A DNA stretch of 53,105 bases from Candidatus Saccharibacteria bacterium HGW-Saccharibacteria-1. GTDB lineage: Bacteria; Patescibacteriota; Saccharimonadia; Saccharimonadales; Saccharimonadaceae. Within the stretch, counting starts at the first letter, position 1; each line of letters starts with the position of its first letter. The stretch spans positions 1-53,105 of the forward strand of contig PGXZ01000007.1 in assembly GCA_002839415.1 (NCBI GenBank), given 5' to 3'. Below are positions 1-8,091 of this stretch, piece after piece. Under the pieces are notes generated by a model that saw only the letters and a list, made by a program, of their open reading frames with translations, made no database searches and was not told where the DNA came from. The translations under genes and the position numbers were made by a program.

Positions 1-87
1 AATAAATACCTAGACTATTACAATACCGAGCGTGTACACTTAGGGATACAGATGCGGACACCCGCTGGGATGTTGCAAAGGTATTGA
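1..87 (+). mobile_element. Transposase C-terminus (integrase-core type), 5' part outside the window
   Basis: An open frame from the window edge ends in TGA at 85-87 and reads NKYLDYYNTERVHLGIQMRT..., the typical C-terminal tail of DDE integrase-core transposases of IS481/IS3 type (Y-N-x-E/K-R-x-H). Only 28 residues are inside the window, so the gene may be intact upstream. No terminal inverted repeat is recognisable after the stop. A second transposase remnant lies at 252-530 on the other strand, which marks this end as an insertion hot spot. Confidence 0.75.
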
Positions 88-251
88 GTTTTATACGTAC
101 TATCGCAATAACTTAAACTGTTAGTAATTAAAGGTTCTTTCTCCCATTGCCCTCTCGTTATTCAAAGCAAGCATAAACTGATGACTTTAATTCTTACTGT
201 ATTTCATTTTTAATATTTTATTGTGATAATGTATTAACATAATAAAAAATG

Positions 252-530
252 TCAACCTCTACTTTTTTCGGACACTAATTCTCGACTAATTTTAGATATT
301 TCTTCGTTTTGTTTGAGCCCTGCGGCGTAAGCTGATGGGCTCATTTTTAAGGCTGTATGGATACGTTTAGTATTGTAGTAATAAACCTGCTGCGCAATAC
401 CTTCATGTAGTCTGTCGAGATCAGTAAACTTTGTGAGCGGACCGAGCTCTAGTTTAAAGCCGCCAAACCAGCGCTCCATGATTCCATCTTGTATTGGAAA
501 AAATGATGATAAAAATTTACTTAAATTCAT
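252..530 (-). pseudogene. IS3-like transposase remnant (C-terminal part)
   Basis: The frame codes for a DGIMERWFGGFKLELG segment, then YYYNTKRIHTALKMSPSAYAAGL. This is the end of an IS3-family OrfB catalytic domain: the ME-R-F/W region around the last catalytic Glu and the Y-N-T-x-R-x-H-x-A-L motif. The first two catalytic Asp regions are missing, and the first 15 or so residues do not look like transposase. It is therefore a truncated, recombined remnant. It is related to the degenerate copy at 18448-18654, which shares MER-F-x-LK-ELG and the YAA-L ending. Confidence 0.8.
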
Positions 531-1003
531 CTGTCGGTTGCGTTTTTTAAGGTTTTATTTCGTTTTGGGCCATGTTAATTTTCGTTTGTCCAGTGAAAAG
601 CGAAATTACCATATTTGATCTTTATGACTTGAATATCGGCGTGTTGTCATTTTATATTTTTTATTTCCACCATGTTCTCTAAATTTAGTACGCTTAACAA
701 TGTCCGCTATATTAGCGGTAGGTATTTTGTAGGGTTGCTTTATATATTTTTAAGACTTCAAGTTGACTTGCCGTCAATTTGGTGCTAACATATAGACATT
801 TGGAGTTAATCGTCTGATTAGATGTAAATGTCTGCATTGAACGATATGTTCAAAGAAGTTTTTTGCCGTTATTTTGGCGAATGTACATGAATAATTCGTT
901 AGAAAGGAGACCGGATATTCTATCCCCCTATTTCCCAGTCAATATTTGGCTGTTTGATATATTCCACTAAAAATACAAATTTTGAAAGGAAATATAAAAT
1001 ATT
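531..1003. other. AT-rich intergenic stretch without a supported gene
   Basis: No convincing ORF was found. The stretch holds a small hairpin (TTGAC, 5-nt loop, GTCAA near 762-776) and the larger nested hairpin at 787-850 listed separately. The end of the stretch supplies a weak Shine-Dalgarno-like GAAAGGA about 15 nt before the lipoprotein ATG at 1004. Confidence 0.4.
787..850 (+). other. Nested inverted repeat in the likely leader of the lipoprotein gene
   Basis: AACATAT (787-793) and AGACATTT (794-801) pair with AAATGTCT (826-833) and ATATGTT (844-850). A small inner hairpin TAATC-gtct-GATTA sits at the top and a one-sided internal loop lies between the arms. The element ends 153 nt before the lipoprotein start and could be a 5' leader structure. 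No known riboswitch was recognised. Confidence 0.35.
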
Positions 1004-1735
1004 ATGAAAAAATTATTTTTTGTATTATCGTGTATTTTTGTTTGTTTGGCGATGACTGGTTGTATGAGTAAAAGTTACGAACTATCAGATAATCAAAAAG
1101 TTGCTGATATAAAGGAACTTGAGAGCTTGGGGTTTTACGACCCTGTGTATGTTGGCACCGATTTTCAGTCTGATCAGGGTATGGAAATTTTTGACGTACG
1201 AGCGGAAAAAAATGCCGCAAGTAGTATGACTTTGTTTAAAAATTATCAGGGTAAATGGTGTTATGATCCGTACCTTAAATATTATGCGCCGGAAGATATG
1301 AGAGTGGTTTCTGGCATTGAGCCGGCATATTACGATAAAGTGTATTTACTGGGAGAATACGAACTTGCAAGTGCAATTGCATTTCAAGTTCATAATCCAG
1401 TAGCTTTTGATTCGTCTTATGGTTCCAAAAATCAATGGATAGACATTGACGGGCGTCAATGTCTGGTCGTGTTTTACAAACCATCGACTGAAAGTCCAGA
1501 GTTTGGCTCGTGGCAAATTAATTCTCCAGCTATACCAGGGTCAGAGTTGACTTGTGGTATGTTGTTAAATGACGTTACTCGTCAAAAGTTTAACGACTTA
1601 GCTAAAGAGTTATATACCTACGGTACGCTTTATGGCGTTGACGCGAGTAACGATTGCGTGGGCCAGTACGGCGCCGGCAGTTGGGTTTTATCGAACTTCT
1701 GGGATTTTGAGTCGGCAATGCCAGCCGGAGTTTAG
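1004..1735 (+). CDS. Predicted lipoprotein of unknown function
   Basis: The 243-residue protein begins with a lipoprotein signal peptide: KK, a hydrophobic stretch, then a lipobox LAMTGC with the modified Cys at about residue 20. The mature part has no recognisable domain. It is rich in aromatic residues and has two Cys late in the chain (near CGM and NDCVG). The gene stands alone and is followed by a clear terminator at 1792-1817. A surface or solute-binding role is possible, but nothing in the sequence shows it. The start is supported by the signal peptide. Confidence 0.8.
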   Translation: MKKLFFVLSCIFVCLAMTGCMSKSYELSDNQKVADIKELESLGFYDPVYVGTDFQSDQGMEIFDVRAEKNAASSMTLFKNYQGKWCYDPYLKYYAPEDMRVVSGIEPAYYDKVYLLGEYELASAIAFQVHNPVAFDSSYGSKNQWIDIDGRQCLVVFYKPSTESPEFGSWQINSPAIPGSELTCGMLLNDVTRQKFNDLAKELYTYGTLYGVDASNDCVGQYGAGSWVLSNFWDFESAMPAGV

Positions 1736-1791
1736 CTTTTTTCTAATGGATAATTTAATCCTGATTTAGTGTATGTGCTATTTCGGAAGGT

Positions 1792-1817
1792 CCTAGGCAG
1801 CCAGCCTGGGTCTTTTT
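1792..1817 (+). terminator. Rho-independent terminator of the lipoprotein gene
   Basis: CCTAGGC (1792-1798) pairs with GCCTGGG (1804-1810) with one T-G wobble and a 5-nt loop, followed by TCTTTTT. It sits 57 nt after the lipoprotein stop. A very similar stem (CTCAGG-tagtcag-CCTGGG) recurs at 24125-24145. Confidence 0.8.
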
Positions 1818-2146
1818 ATTACACACTGTCTATTAGTAATATAATTAAATAACGACAAAATATATTACAATCGACGGGATGAGCGGATCGGACAAGACTC
1901 ATCTTCCTGGACACCGTGTCTGTGCTGGCTCTTGTGCTACAACTTAGGGTAATTTCATACTTTTAGTGCGTTAGTTGATGATTCGATGTCTTTTGAATTT
2001 GTGTAAAGAATCTTGCAATTGATTATGGCTGACTTGATTTATTGATAGCTTTATTTATCCATATCGGTAAGGAATTGGAGTATATTTATTGGGTTTTAAT
2101 AATCGTTTTTGATTATTGCGGCATTATGTTAAGCAAGGCTTATTTT
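1818..2146. other. Intergenic stretch, no supported gene
   Basis: Nothing convincing was found. A 22-codon frame starts at 1879, seven nt after a TACAAT box (MSGSDKTH...), and GATGAG/CTCATC and GACAC/GTGTC form short inverted repeats. These may be decayed sequence. The stretch lies downstream of both flanking genes, which converge on it. Confidence 0.3.
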
Positions 2147-2590
2147 TTAACAAGAAGTTTCATTTGCTGCGGTACATTGTTTACCGGTGCTGTCAGCTGA
2201 TTTACCGCCTAATGTAATCCAGTTTCTAAGGCTGGTTAGATTTACTACCTTTGTGTAGCCGATTGAATCTAGATATTTTTTTGCGTCTGACGCTCTTTTG
2301 CCCGATCGGCAATAAACGTAAATTATTTTATCTTTTTCAGTTGTTGGTAATTTGCCTTTTTTAATATCTTCGACAGGAATGTTAATTGCTTCTACGGCAT
2401 GGTTGATATCGAATTCTTTGGCGGTTCTAACATCCACGATTATCGCGCCATCCTTTTGATTTTTATTTATTTGGTTTAATGAGATTTCAAGGGGGTCTTC
2501 TTTTACTGTATTGGATTGTTTTGACGAAACAAATATTAGTCCAGTTGTAATCGCTACGATTATTAGTAATGAGATTGCTATGTTTTTCAT
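2147..2590 (-). CDS. Membrane-anchored rhodanese-domain protein
   Basis: The 147-residue protein has an N-terminal membrane segment (about residues 4-21) and a single rhodanese domain. This has the DVR motif (about 53-55) and the active-site loop CRSGKR with the persulfide-forming Cys at residue 94. The C-terminus adds two more Cys (139 and 147), which may accept the sulfur or form a disulfide. The domain should face the outside. It follows the thioredoxin-DsbD fusion by 20 nt on the same strand and forms a thiol/sulfane-sulfur unit with it and the thioredoxin gene. Rhodanese fold: high confidence. Substrate: unknown. Confidence 0.88.
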   Translation of the reverse strand: MKNIAISLLIIVAITTGLIFVSSKQSNTVKEDPLEISLNQINKNQKDGAIIVDVRTAKEFDINHAVEAINIPVEDIKKGKLPTTEKDKIIYVYCRSGKRASDAKKYLDSIGYTKVVNLTSLRNWITLGGKSADSTGKQCTAANETSC

Positions 2591-2610
2591 TATTTACCTT
2601 TATGATTTAA

Positions 2611-3837
2611 TTACCCAAACATTAATAATTCTGGTTTAAATACTAGTATTATGCCAATTACGATCATCAATATTCCACCTATTACTTTAGACAGCTTTGC
2701 GTATTTTGTCGATATACCCGTGGCTTTTAATGTAAACATAGCAATGGCGAATATAATTATGTCGTCTAACATAAAGAAGAATATATAAAGTAATATATAG
2801 GCATAATACTGCCAAGTTGGTAGGTTGCTAAGTGACAATACTTGAGTAAATATCGCCGGAAAGCCTGCTGAGCAAACTAATTCAACTAGGTTGACTGCAA
2901 ACGCTAGTAAGATTATTCCACCCAGGGCCATCCATAGGCTATTTTGGTGGGCAATATTTTTCAGTTTTTCAAATACTAGTTTTCTTTTTTCGTTACCGGT
3001 AACTTTACAGCCGACGCCATTTTTTCGATTCTTTATGTAATCATATAAGTGGTAACCACCAATGCCTAAGGCTATTAGTCCTATGGCAATTCTAATCCAG
3101 GCAATAAATCCTAGGAATAATATCAATTGCAACCATGCAGCCATAAATAGGAAATAAACTGCTGCTGAGGCTACTATAAAAGTGCCGCCCAAAGCCCACA
3201 TTCGCTTACGGCTTTTCATACCTAGAAGCAAGCTAATTAAAAACATTAAAACCCACATCGAACAAGGATTAAACCCGTCGATAGCTCCAATAATAACTGC
3301 TAGTGCTGGTAGTGAAAAATTAATAGTGTTAATTTTACCGATAAATGGTAAATCAATGATTTTTTCGACTTTATTTTCATTTGATACGTCCTTGGTTTTT
3401 TCCTTTGGCGCGGTTTTAACGGGATCTTTGCTGGCGTTTACCAACTCGGTGACCGAGTCGGGACAACTATTTTCTGAGCAATATTTAATTCTTGCTTCAA
3501 TTTCCTTGTCCGTTGTTCCTTCGGCATAGCCAACAAATTCTTTGTCTCCGATAATTAGTAATGGTACTCCATTTGATTTGATGTTTAATTTTTCGGATGT
3601 CTTTTGCATCAACTTAACATTATCTTGACTGTGATATATCTCGTATTTATTGAGTTTTACGTTTGGATAATTTGGCAAAACTTCTGCTAGGTATGCTTTC
3701 TCTTTGGTGCAATGAGGACAACCATCGCCCCAAAACAAATAAATATTTAAATTATTGGAGGCGTGTGTATTGACTGGCGATAGGCTAAATAGGCCTATAA
3801 AAATTATTGATAGAAATATTTTAATAGCAGACTTCAT
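2611..3837 (-). CDS. Thioredoxin/glutaredoxin-like domain fused to a CcdA/DsbD-like membrane domain
   Basis: I place the start at the ATG at 3837, one nt after the stop of the upstream thioredoxin gene, because it gives a normal signal peptide (residues 1-25). A longer frame begins 33 nt earlier. An exported thioredoxin-like domain follows with CPHC (C40, C43) and a cis-Pro loop VPLLIIGD, then a charged linker. The last part is a six- to seven-helix CcdA/DsbD-type domain with one Cys in NPCSMWV and one in LVCSAGFPAIF, the expected transmembrane electron-shuttle pair. The likely role is passing reducing power from the cytosol to outer thiols. It is adjacent to a cytosolic thioredoxin, the probable electron donor. 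Confidence 0.88.
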   Translation of the reverse strand: MKSAIKIFLSIIFIGLFSLSPVNTHASNNLNIYLFWGDGCPHCTKEKAYLAEVLPNYPNVKLNKYEIYHSQDNVKLMQKTSEKLNIKSNGVPLLIIGDKEFVGYAEGTTDKEIEARIKYCSENSCPDSVTELVNASKDPVKTAPKEKTKDVSNENKVEKIIDLPFIGKINTINFSLPALAVIIGAIDGFNPCSMWVLMFLISLLLGMKSRKRMWALGGTFIVASAAVYFLFMAAWLQLILFLGFIAWIRIAIGLIALGIGGYHLYDYIKNRKNGVGCKVTGNEKRKLVFEKLKNIAHQNSLWMALGGIILLAFAVNLVELVCSAGFPAIFTQVLSLSNLPTWQYYAYILLYIFFFMLDDIIIFAIAMFTLKATGISTKYAKLSKVIGGILMIVIGIILVFKPELLMFG

Positions 3838-3838
3838 T

Positions 3839-4108
3839 TTATTTGGCTTTATTCTCGTTGATAATTTCAATTAATTTATTTTTTTCGATTTCACCGGTCA
3901 ATCTTATGAACTCATTTCCATTCTTATCTAAAAATATAAAAACAGGCAGAATATCGTTGATATTATATTTTTCTACAATTTCTTTGTCGTTATCAAAATC
4001 GTAATATTCTGTTTTTAGCCAATCATTATCTTTCTCAATATCGGCCCAACGTGGTTTCATAACTAAACATCCAGCACACCAAGTTGCACCAATCTTTAAA
4101 ATCTTCAT
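3839..4108 (-). CDS. Small thioredoxin with CAGC active site
   Basis: The 89-residue single-domain thioredoxin has the active site WCAGC (C11, C14) and a cis-Pro before VFIFLDKNG. It lacks a signal peptide, so it is cytosolic. A good Shine-Dalgarno (AAAGGAGAG) lies upstream. Its stop and the next gene's ATG are separated by one nt, so it is translationally coupled to the thioredoxin-DsbD fusion. It probably feeds electrons to that membrane protein. The family call is strong; the partner is inferred from coupling. Confidence 0.9.
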   Translation of the reverse strand: MKILKIGATWCAGCLVMKPRWADIEKDNDWLKTEYYDFDNDKEIVEKYNINDILPVFIFLDKNGNEFIRLTGEIEKNKLIEIINENKAK

Positions 4109-4170
4109 AATAATATCTCTCCTTTTTTAATTTAAACGATAATCTGTTGCAAATAACTCATATATTTTTA

Positions 4171-4791
4171 CTATAGTATGCTCCTTAATTCAGAATATAT
4201 CTGATTATGGTTCTTGGCTAAGATTGTTTTAAAATCCATTCTGGCCGCCGTATCAAGATTTGATTGCTTGTCATCTATAAAAATAGACTCTTGTGATGAT
4301 GCTCCTAATTTTTTTAATGCTAGGTTATAGATTTCAGGTTGAGGTTTAACTAGGCCGACTTCGCAGGAAGCCACAATGTCATCAAAAACATCATAATAGC
4401 CGGATGCTTTAATAATATCAAAAACAGGTTTAATTATGTTAGTTATCAAACCTACTTTGTATCCTAGTTTTTTTAATTCGTTGATTAGCTCTATCATGTT
4501 TTGGTTTGGTGTAATCCCCTGCCATCTATCATAAACTCCGCAGTATTGGTCTGGTATGTTTAATCCATATTCGTTTTTTATATTATTCCAATATTTAATT
4601 TCTGATATATTACCAAGCATAAAGTCATTGAAATGTTTTTCTAGAACTTCTTTTATTTTTGATTCCGAAACACCTACGTTTGTCAGCGATTTTCGAATAC
4701 ATTCATCGCCATTATCGTCAGCGATTACTCCACTCCAATCAAAAAATATTGTTGAGTATTTTGAATTTACCTTAGAATTTAACATAATCAT
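4171..4791 (-). CDS. HAD-superfamily hydrolase
   Basis: The 206-residue protein carries HAD motif I as FFDWSGV (nucleophile D18), motif II ITN, and motif IV FIDDKQSN, with a helical cap between (subfamily IA architecture). The second Asp of the usual DxD is replaced by Ser (D-W-S), so an ordinary phosphatase reaction is uncertain. Haloacid-dehalogenase-type enzymes also lack this Asp. It starts four nt after the stop of the ABC permease gene and is the last gene of the zinc-transport operon. No substrate can be inferred. Confidence 0.85.
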   Translation of the reverse strand: MIMLNSKVNSKYSTIFFDWSGVIADDNGDECIRKSLTNVGVSESKIKEVLEKHFNDFMLGNISEIKYWNNIKNEYGLNIPDQYCGVYDRWQGITPNQNMIELINELKKLGYKVGLITNIIKPVFDIIKASGYYDVFDDIVASCEVGLVKPQPEIYNLALKKLGASSQESIFIDDKQSNLDTAARMDFKTILAKNHNQIYSELRSIL

Positions 4792-4794
4792 ATC

Positions 4795-5589
4795 CTACCT
4801 TTTAATAACTAGCGAAACAATAAATATTAACAAAGTTACAATAACAATTGCACCACCTGCCGCCATTCCAATGTAAAATGCAGCTAGTAATCCTATTATA
4901 ACAGCCACTAATGCTATGATAATGGCTATAGTGATTGTCTGTAGAAAGCTATTTGAAATTCTAGATGCCGTGATTATTGGAATAGTTAATAACGCACTAA
5001 TCAAAAGCCCGCCGACTATCCTTAACGACAGAACGACGATCATAGCAGTAATTGTGGCTAGCAGATAGTTGACCAGATTGACTTTGTAACCGTAGATTCT
5101 AGCACTGTCTTCGTCAAATGCGATATGCAGTAGTGCTTTGTAATTATAAATTACTATTGTTATTGAAATGATAGCTACGACCACCAATATCAATATGTCA
5201 TTCCACGAAGTTGTAGTGATGCTACCGAATAGAAAACTATTAAAATCAGATCTGGGCGTTGATGAAAGCCCGGCTAGTACGACTGCTATCGCAAGTCCGG
5301 CGCTCATCATTATTGCCAAGCTTGACTCCCCACTTATTCCACGTTTCTGTCTTAGGTACTCAATTGCTATTGCGCCTACAATGGTCATTGGTAAGGCAGT
5401 AAAAACTGGATCAACGCCAATTAGTAGTCCTACGCCAACGCCCGCCAGACTGAAATGGGCTAAGCTATCAGCGATCAGCGAATATCGCCTTGCTACTAAA
5501 AACGATCCAATCGCTGGAACTACTAGCGCGATAATACCACCCGCTATTAGAGCCCGCACCATAAAAGAATAATTTAAAATATCTAGCAT
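4795..5589 (-). CDS. znuB: Zinc/manganese ABC transporter permease
   Basis: The 264-residue integral membrane protein has about eight helices and belongs to the ABC-3 (ZnuB/MntB/TroC) family. The GDSLAHFSLAGV-type motif appears as ADSLAHFSLAGVGVG. It is the transmembrane part of the importer encoded with the ATPase (overlap 7 nt) and the binding protein. Because a Fur-family gene with a shared operator faces this operon, zinc is the best guess. Manganese or iron cannot be excluded. Confidence 0.92.
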   Translation of the reverse strand: MLDILNYSFMVRALIAGGIIALVVPAIGSFLVARRYSLIADSLAHFSLAGVGVGLLIGVDPVFTALPMTIVGAIAIEYLRQKRGISGESSLAIMMSAGLAIAVVLAGLSSTPRSDFNSFLFGSITTTSWNDILILVVVAIISITIVIYNYKALLHIAFDEDSARIYGYKVNLVNYLLATITAMIVVLSLRIVGGLLISALLTIPIITASRISNSFLQTITIAIIIALVAVIIGLLAAFYIGMAAGGAIVIVTLLIFIVSLVIKR

Positions 5590-6338
5590 TTATGCCCTTC
5601 TTCGTGTTCGTGCCTTAATAATATGCGTTTTTTGTTATCGTGTTTAGTTAGATATCTTTCGAGTTTAAATTCATTTGGCGGACCGTCGTATAGTATTTTT
5701 TGGTTTAAATGGATAACTCGGTTTACTAGATTCAAAACTACATCGACATCATGGGATACTATAATTATTGCAATTCCACGTTTTGTTAAACATTTTAGTA
5801 TTTCGAAAAAGATATCTTGTGATTTTTCGTCAATTCCGGTTGTTGGTTCATCTAATATTAATAGTTTTGAATCGCTAGCCAAACTTTTGGCGATTAAAAT
5901 TCTTTGCTGTTGACCACCCGATAATTCATTGAATTTTCTGTTTTTTAAATCAATTGCATCGACATCTCTTAAGGCGTCTAATGCCTTTGTTTTGTCGCTC
6001 GTGGCTAGACCAATGATTTCGATAACGCTGATCGGAACTTGTTGGTTTTGCATGAATCCTCTTTGGGGGACATAACCGATGCTATTTTTAATGTTGTTCT
6101 CCACTATTCCTGACGAGATCGACGTGAGACCCAGCATGCTTTTTAGTAGGGTTGACTTTCCAGCCCCGTTTGGTCCAATGAGACCGATAAATTCGCCATT
6201 TTTAACTTCTAAGGATAAGTCGTCAAGGACTTTGTAGTTGTTAAAATCTACGCAGAGGTTTGACACTCTAAAGATTGTATTATTTGCATTCAAGGGCTGT
6301 TTTGAGATTTTGTAGGTTTCTTTGTTGGACTTTAACAT
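5583..6338 (-). CDS. znuC: Zinc/manganese ABC transporter ATPase
   Basis: One ABC domain is present: Walker A GPNGAGKST, Q-loop region YVPQRG, signature LSGGQQQR, Walker B LLILDEP, H-loop VSHD. The C-terminus has several His (HDNKKR, RHEHEEGHKC) that may bind metal. The frame extends upstream to 6380, but the ATG at 6338 is a likelier start. Even so, it overlaps the end of the binding-protein gene by about 59 nt, an unusually long overlap. A TTG at 6293 is an alternative with less overlap. Confidence 0.92.
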   Translation of the reverse strand: MLKSNKETYKISKQPLNANNTIFRVSNLCVDFNNYKVLDDLSLEVKNGEFIGLIGPNGAGKSTLLKSMLGLTSISSGIVENNIKNSIGYVPQRGFMQNQQVPISVIEIIGLATSDKTKALDALRDVDAIDLKNRKFNELSGGQQQRILIAKSLASDSKLLILDEPTTGIDEKSQDIFFEILKCLTKRGIAIIIVSHDVDVVLNLVNRVIHLNQKILYDGPPNEFKLERYLTKHDNKKRILLRHEHEEGHKC

Positions 6339-7185
6339 AATTATCACCTTTTTGTTGATCTTCTTCACTAAGGCCTTCAATCGGATCTAAGACTGCAGTT
6401 TTTGCACCAGTTTCAGAAGCGATCGTTTCGGCTAATTTCGGACTCACTAAACTTTCAAAGAAAATGTATTTAATGCCTTTTGATTTAGCTAAATCAGAGA
6501 TTTCGGCTAATTTCGAAGCATCCGGCTCGACAGATGGATCAATGCCCGATATCGATAATAAATTAATTTTATATCGTTTCGACAGATAGCTAAAAGCCTC
6601 ATGTGAAGTTATTGCCATATCCGTCTGGCATAAAGATAAGCCATCCTTGAATGATTTATCAAGAGCGGCTAGTTTGTCTTTGTATGTATTCGCGTTACTA
6701 GTAAAATAGGCTTTATTTTCGGGACTTGTCTTTACTAGACCACTTAAAATATTATCAACTATTTTTGTTGCCGCTACTGGATCTACCCAAAAATGTGGAT
6801 CATGTAAATTATTATTTTCTGCTAATTTTATTAAATCAATATTATTTGATGATTTCACAATTGTGTTTTTGTAATCTTTTAAGAAATCATTAGCCCATGG
6901 CTCTAAAGCCGCGCCATTATATATAAAAATGTCCGATTGATATGCTGACGCAAGTTGTTTTGCAGAAGGTTCAAAATCATGCGGTTCGGAACCAGCAGGC
7001 GTAATATTAGTAACTTCAACCTTGTCTCCACCAATGTTCTTTGCAAAATCGTATAGCGGATAATAGCTCGCTGTTATTGTAATCTTATTGCTCTGTTTTG
7101 AATTGCTGGAAAAATATATACCCGCTCCGATTGCTATTAGTGTTATTGATAAGATGATAGCTATCGACTTTTTTACTTTTGTCAT
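6280..7185 (-). CDS. znuA: Zinc/manganese-binding protein of the ABC importer
   Basis: The 301-residue TroA-family (cluster A-I) binding protein has metal-ligand regions SEPHDFEPS, DPHFWVDP and SHEAFSYL and a late acidic ligand region around VLDPIEG. There is no lipobox. An N-terminal hydrophobic segment (about 8-26) probably anchors it. The long His-rich loop of some ZnuA proteins is absent. A Shine-Dalgarno (AAAGGAG) lies before the ATG. The promoter reads TTGCAA-17-TACTAT with -35 inside the predicted Zur operator, so zinc-dependent repression is expected. Confidence 0.9.
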   Translation of the reverse strand: MTKVKKSIAIILSITLIAIGAGIYFSSNSKQSNKITITASYYPLYDFAKNIGGDKVEVTNITPAGSEPHDFEPSAKQLASAYQSDIFIYNGAALEPWANDFLKDYKNTIVKSSNNIDLIKLAENNNLHDPHFWVDPVAATKIVDNILSGLVKTSPENKAYFTSNANTYKDKLAALDKSFKDGLSLCQTDMAITSHEAFSYLSKRYKINLLSISGIDPSVEPDASKLAEISDLAKSKGIKYIFFESLVSPKLAETIASETGAKTAVLDPIEGLSEEDQQKGDNYVKVQQRNLQNLKTALECK

Positions 7186-7211
7186 TACGTTTTAACTCCT
7201 TTATTGAAATC

Positions 7212-7263
7212 ATAGTATCAGCCAATAATAAAAATTGCAAAAGTGTCGCAATTTTGTTATATT
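7212..7263. promoter_or_regulatory. Divergent znuA / Fur-family promoters sharing one -35 box
   Basis: The palindromic hexamer TTGCAA (7235-7240) can act as -35 in both directions. To the right it is 17 nt from TATATT (7258-7263), which is 6 nt before the regulator's ATG. To the left it is 17 nt from TACTAT (7212-7217 on the minus strand), the znuA -10. Both spacings are optimal. The regulator mRNA would be leaderless and the znuA mRNA would have a leader with a Shine-Dalgarno site. Confidence 0.7.
7231..7255. promoter_or_regulatory. Predicted Fur-family (Zur) operator
   Basis: A perfect 8-bp inverted repeat, AAAATTGC (7231-7238) and GCAATTTT (7248-7255), with a 9-nt spacer, lies across the shared -35 element and spacers of the two divergent promoters. 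A dimeric repressor bound here would shut both. It resembles Fur-family boxes in size and symmetry but not in exact consensus, which is expected for a distant lineage. Confidence 0.65.
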
Positions 7264-7269
7264 TTTACT

Positions 7270-7707
7270 ATGAACAAAGAAGAATCTGTTGAATTGTTTA
7301 AAAAAATACTAAACGATAACAATAAGAGTATTACAAAATCCAGAATGATTGTTTTTAATAACTTACTTGAGAATAGTAATCAGAGCTTATACGAAATAAA
7401 TAAAAAAACGAAAAGTGAAATTAACAGATCAAGTCTATATCGAATTATTGAAATGTTTGAAGACTTGGGGGTTGTCGAAAAAAAACCAATCGGATGGAAA
7501 TATAGAATTGAATTGAGTGACATCTTCATAAATCATCACCATCATATTACATGCAGAACATGCCAAAAAGTATTGGTTGCCGAGTCTAGTCCGGATTTAG
7601 AAAAAATAATTGATGATATCGCAGGAAAAGTAAATTACTCGCTTCAAAAGCATCAAGTTGAAATTAGTGGTATATGCCCTGCCTGTCAAAAAAACAGCAA
7701 TAATTAG
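7270..7707 (+). CDS. zur: Fur-family metal regulator, probably Zur
   Basis: The 145-residue protein has an N-terminal winged helix (NRSSLYRIIEMFEDLGVV recognition region) and a C-terminal dimer/metal domain. This has HHHH near residue 88, then C-x2-C (CRTC) and a terminal C-x2-C (CPAC), the structural zinc site of Fur/Zur proteins. A GTG start at 7243 is also possible but lies inside the operator. The ATG at 7270, 6 nt after a -10 box, is preferred. Divergent orientation to znuABC and the shared operator support zinc regulation and autoregulation. Confidence 0.88.
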   Translation: MNKEESVELFKKILNDNNKSITKSRMIVFNNLLENSNQSLYEINKKTKSEINRSSLYRIIEMFEDLGVVEKKPIGWKYRIELSDIFINHHHHITCRTCQKVLVAESSPDLEKIIDDIAGKVNYSLQKHQVEISGICPACQKNSNN

Positions 7708-7714
7708 TTTTTGA

Positions 7715-8034
7715 TTATTTTTTTATCAATATCTTGTTTTGATAGCTTTTTGTGCACAAAAACCAGTCATGGCATGTCATCTCTGTTTTGTTTGCCATTC
7801 TTTCTTTTGCTATTCCACAAGATCCGGCTGTTGGAACGATTACGTCGTCACCAGGTCGCCAATCTGCAGGAAGGGCTACGCCAAGCTTATCAGCGGTCTG
7901 TAAGTCCAATCAATATACGATAGAGTTCTTTGAAGTTGCACCTAAGCTTAAGGGATGATAAATCATAGCCTATAATTACCTTTTATGTATTAATAAAAAT
8001 CGCACGAGCGGCGTCTGTTTTTGTGTTACCATCC
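7715..8034 (-). pseudogene. Truncated, frameshifted peroxiredoxin copy
   Basis: The minus strand reads GLQ/LQTADKLGVALPADW..., nearly identical to the C-terminal part of the intact peroxiredoxin at 10081-10800, including the TCHDWFLCTK motif. DNA similarity continues to about 8034, but an extra A near 7903 breaks the frame. The N-terminal two thirds with the catalytic Cys are absent. It is a decayed duplicate. Several loose similarities to the intact gene's internal sequence show that the copy ended inside the gene. Confidence 0.85.
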
Positions 8035-8091
8035 GTTTAATAGGGGGGGCTGACGTATGCTATAATTATTGTATCTAAATAAAAAATAAAA

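Noticed and set aside
2118-2150. TAAGC-aag-GCTTA followed by a T run as terminator of the rhodanese operon
   Set aside because: The T run lies on the plus strand, the wrong direction for that operon, and the stem is only 5 bp.
4171-4791. Naming the HAD protein as a specific phosphatase
   Set aside because: The second motif I Asp is replaced by Ser and there is no substrate clue.
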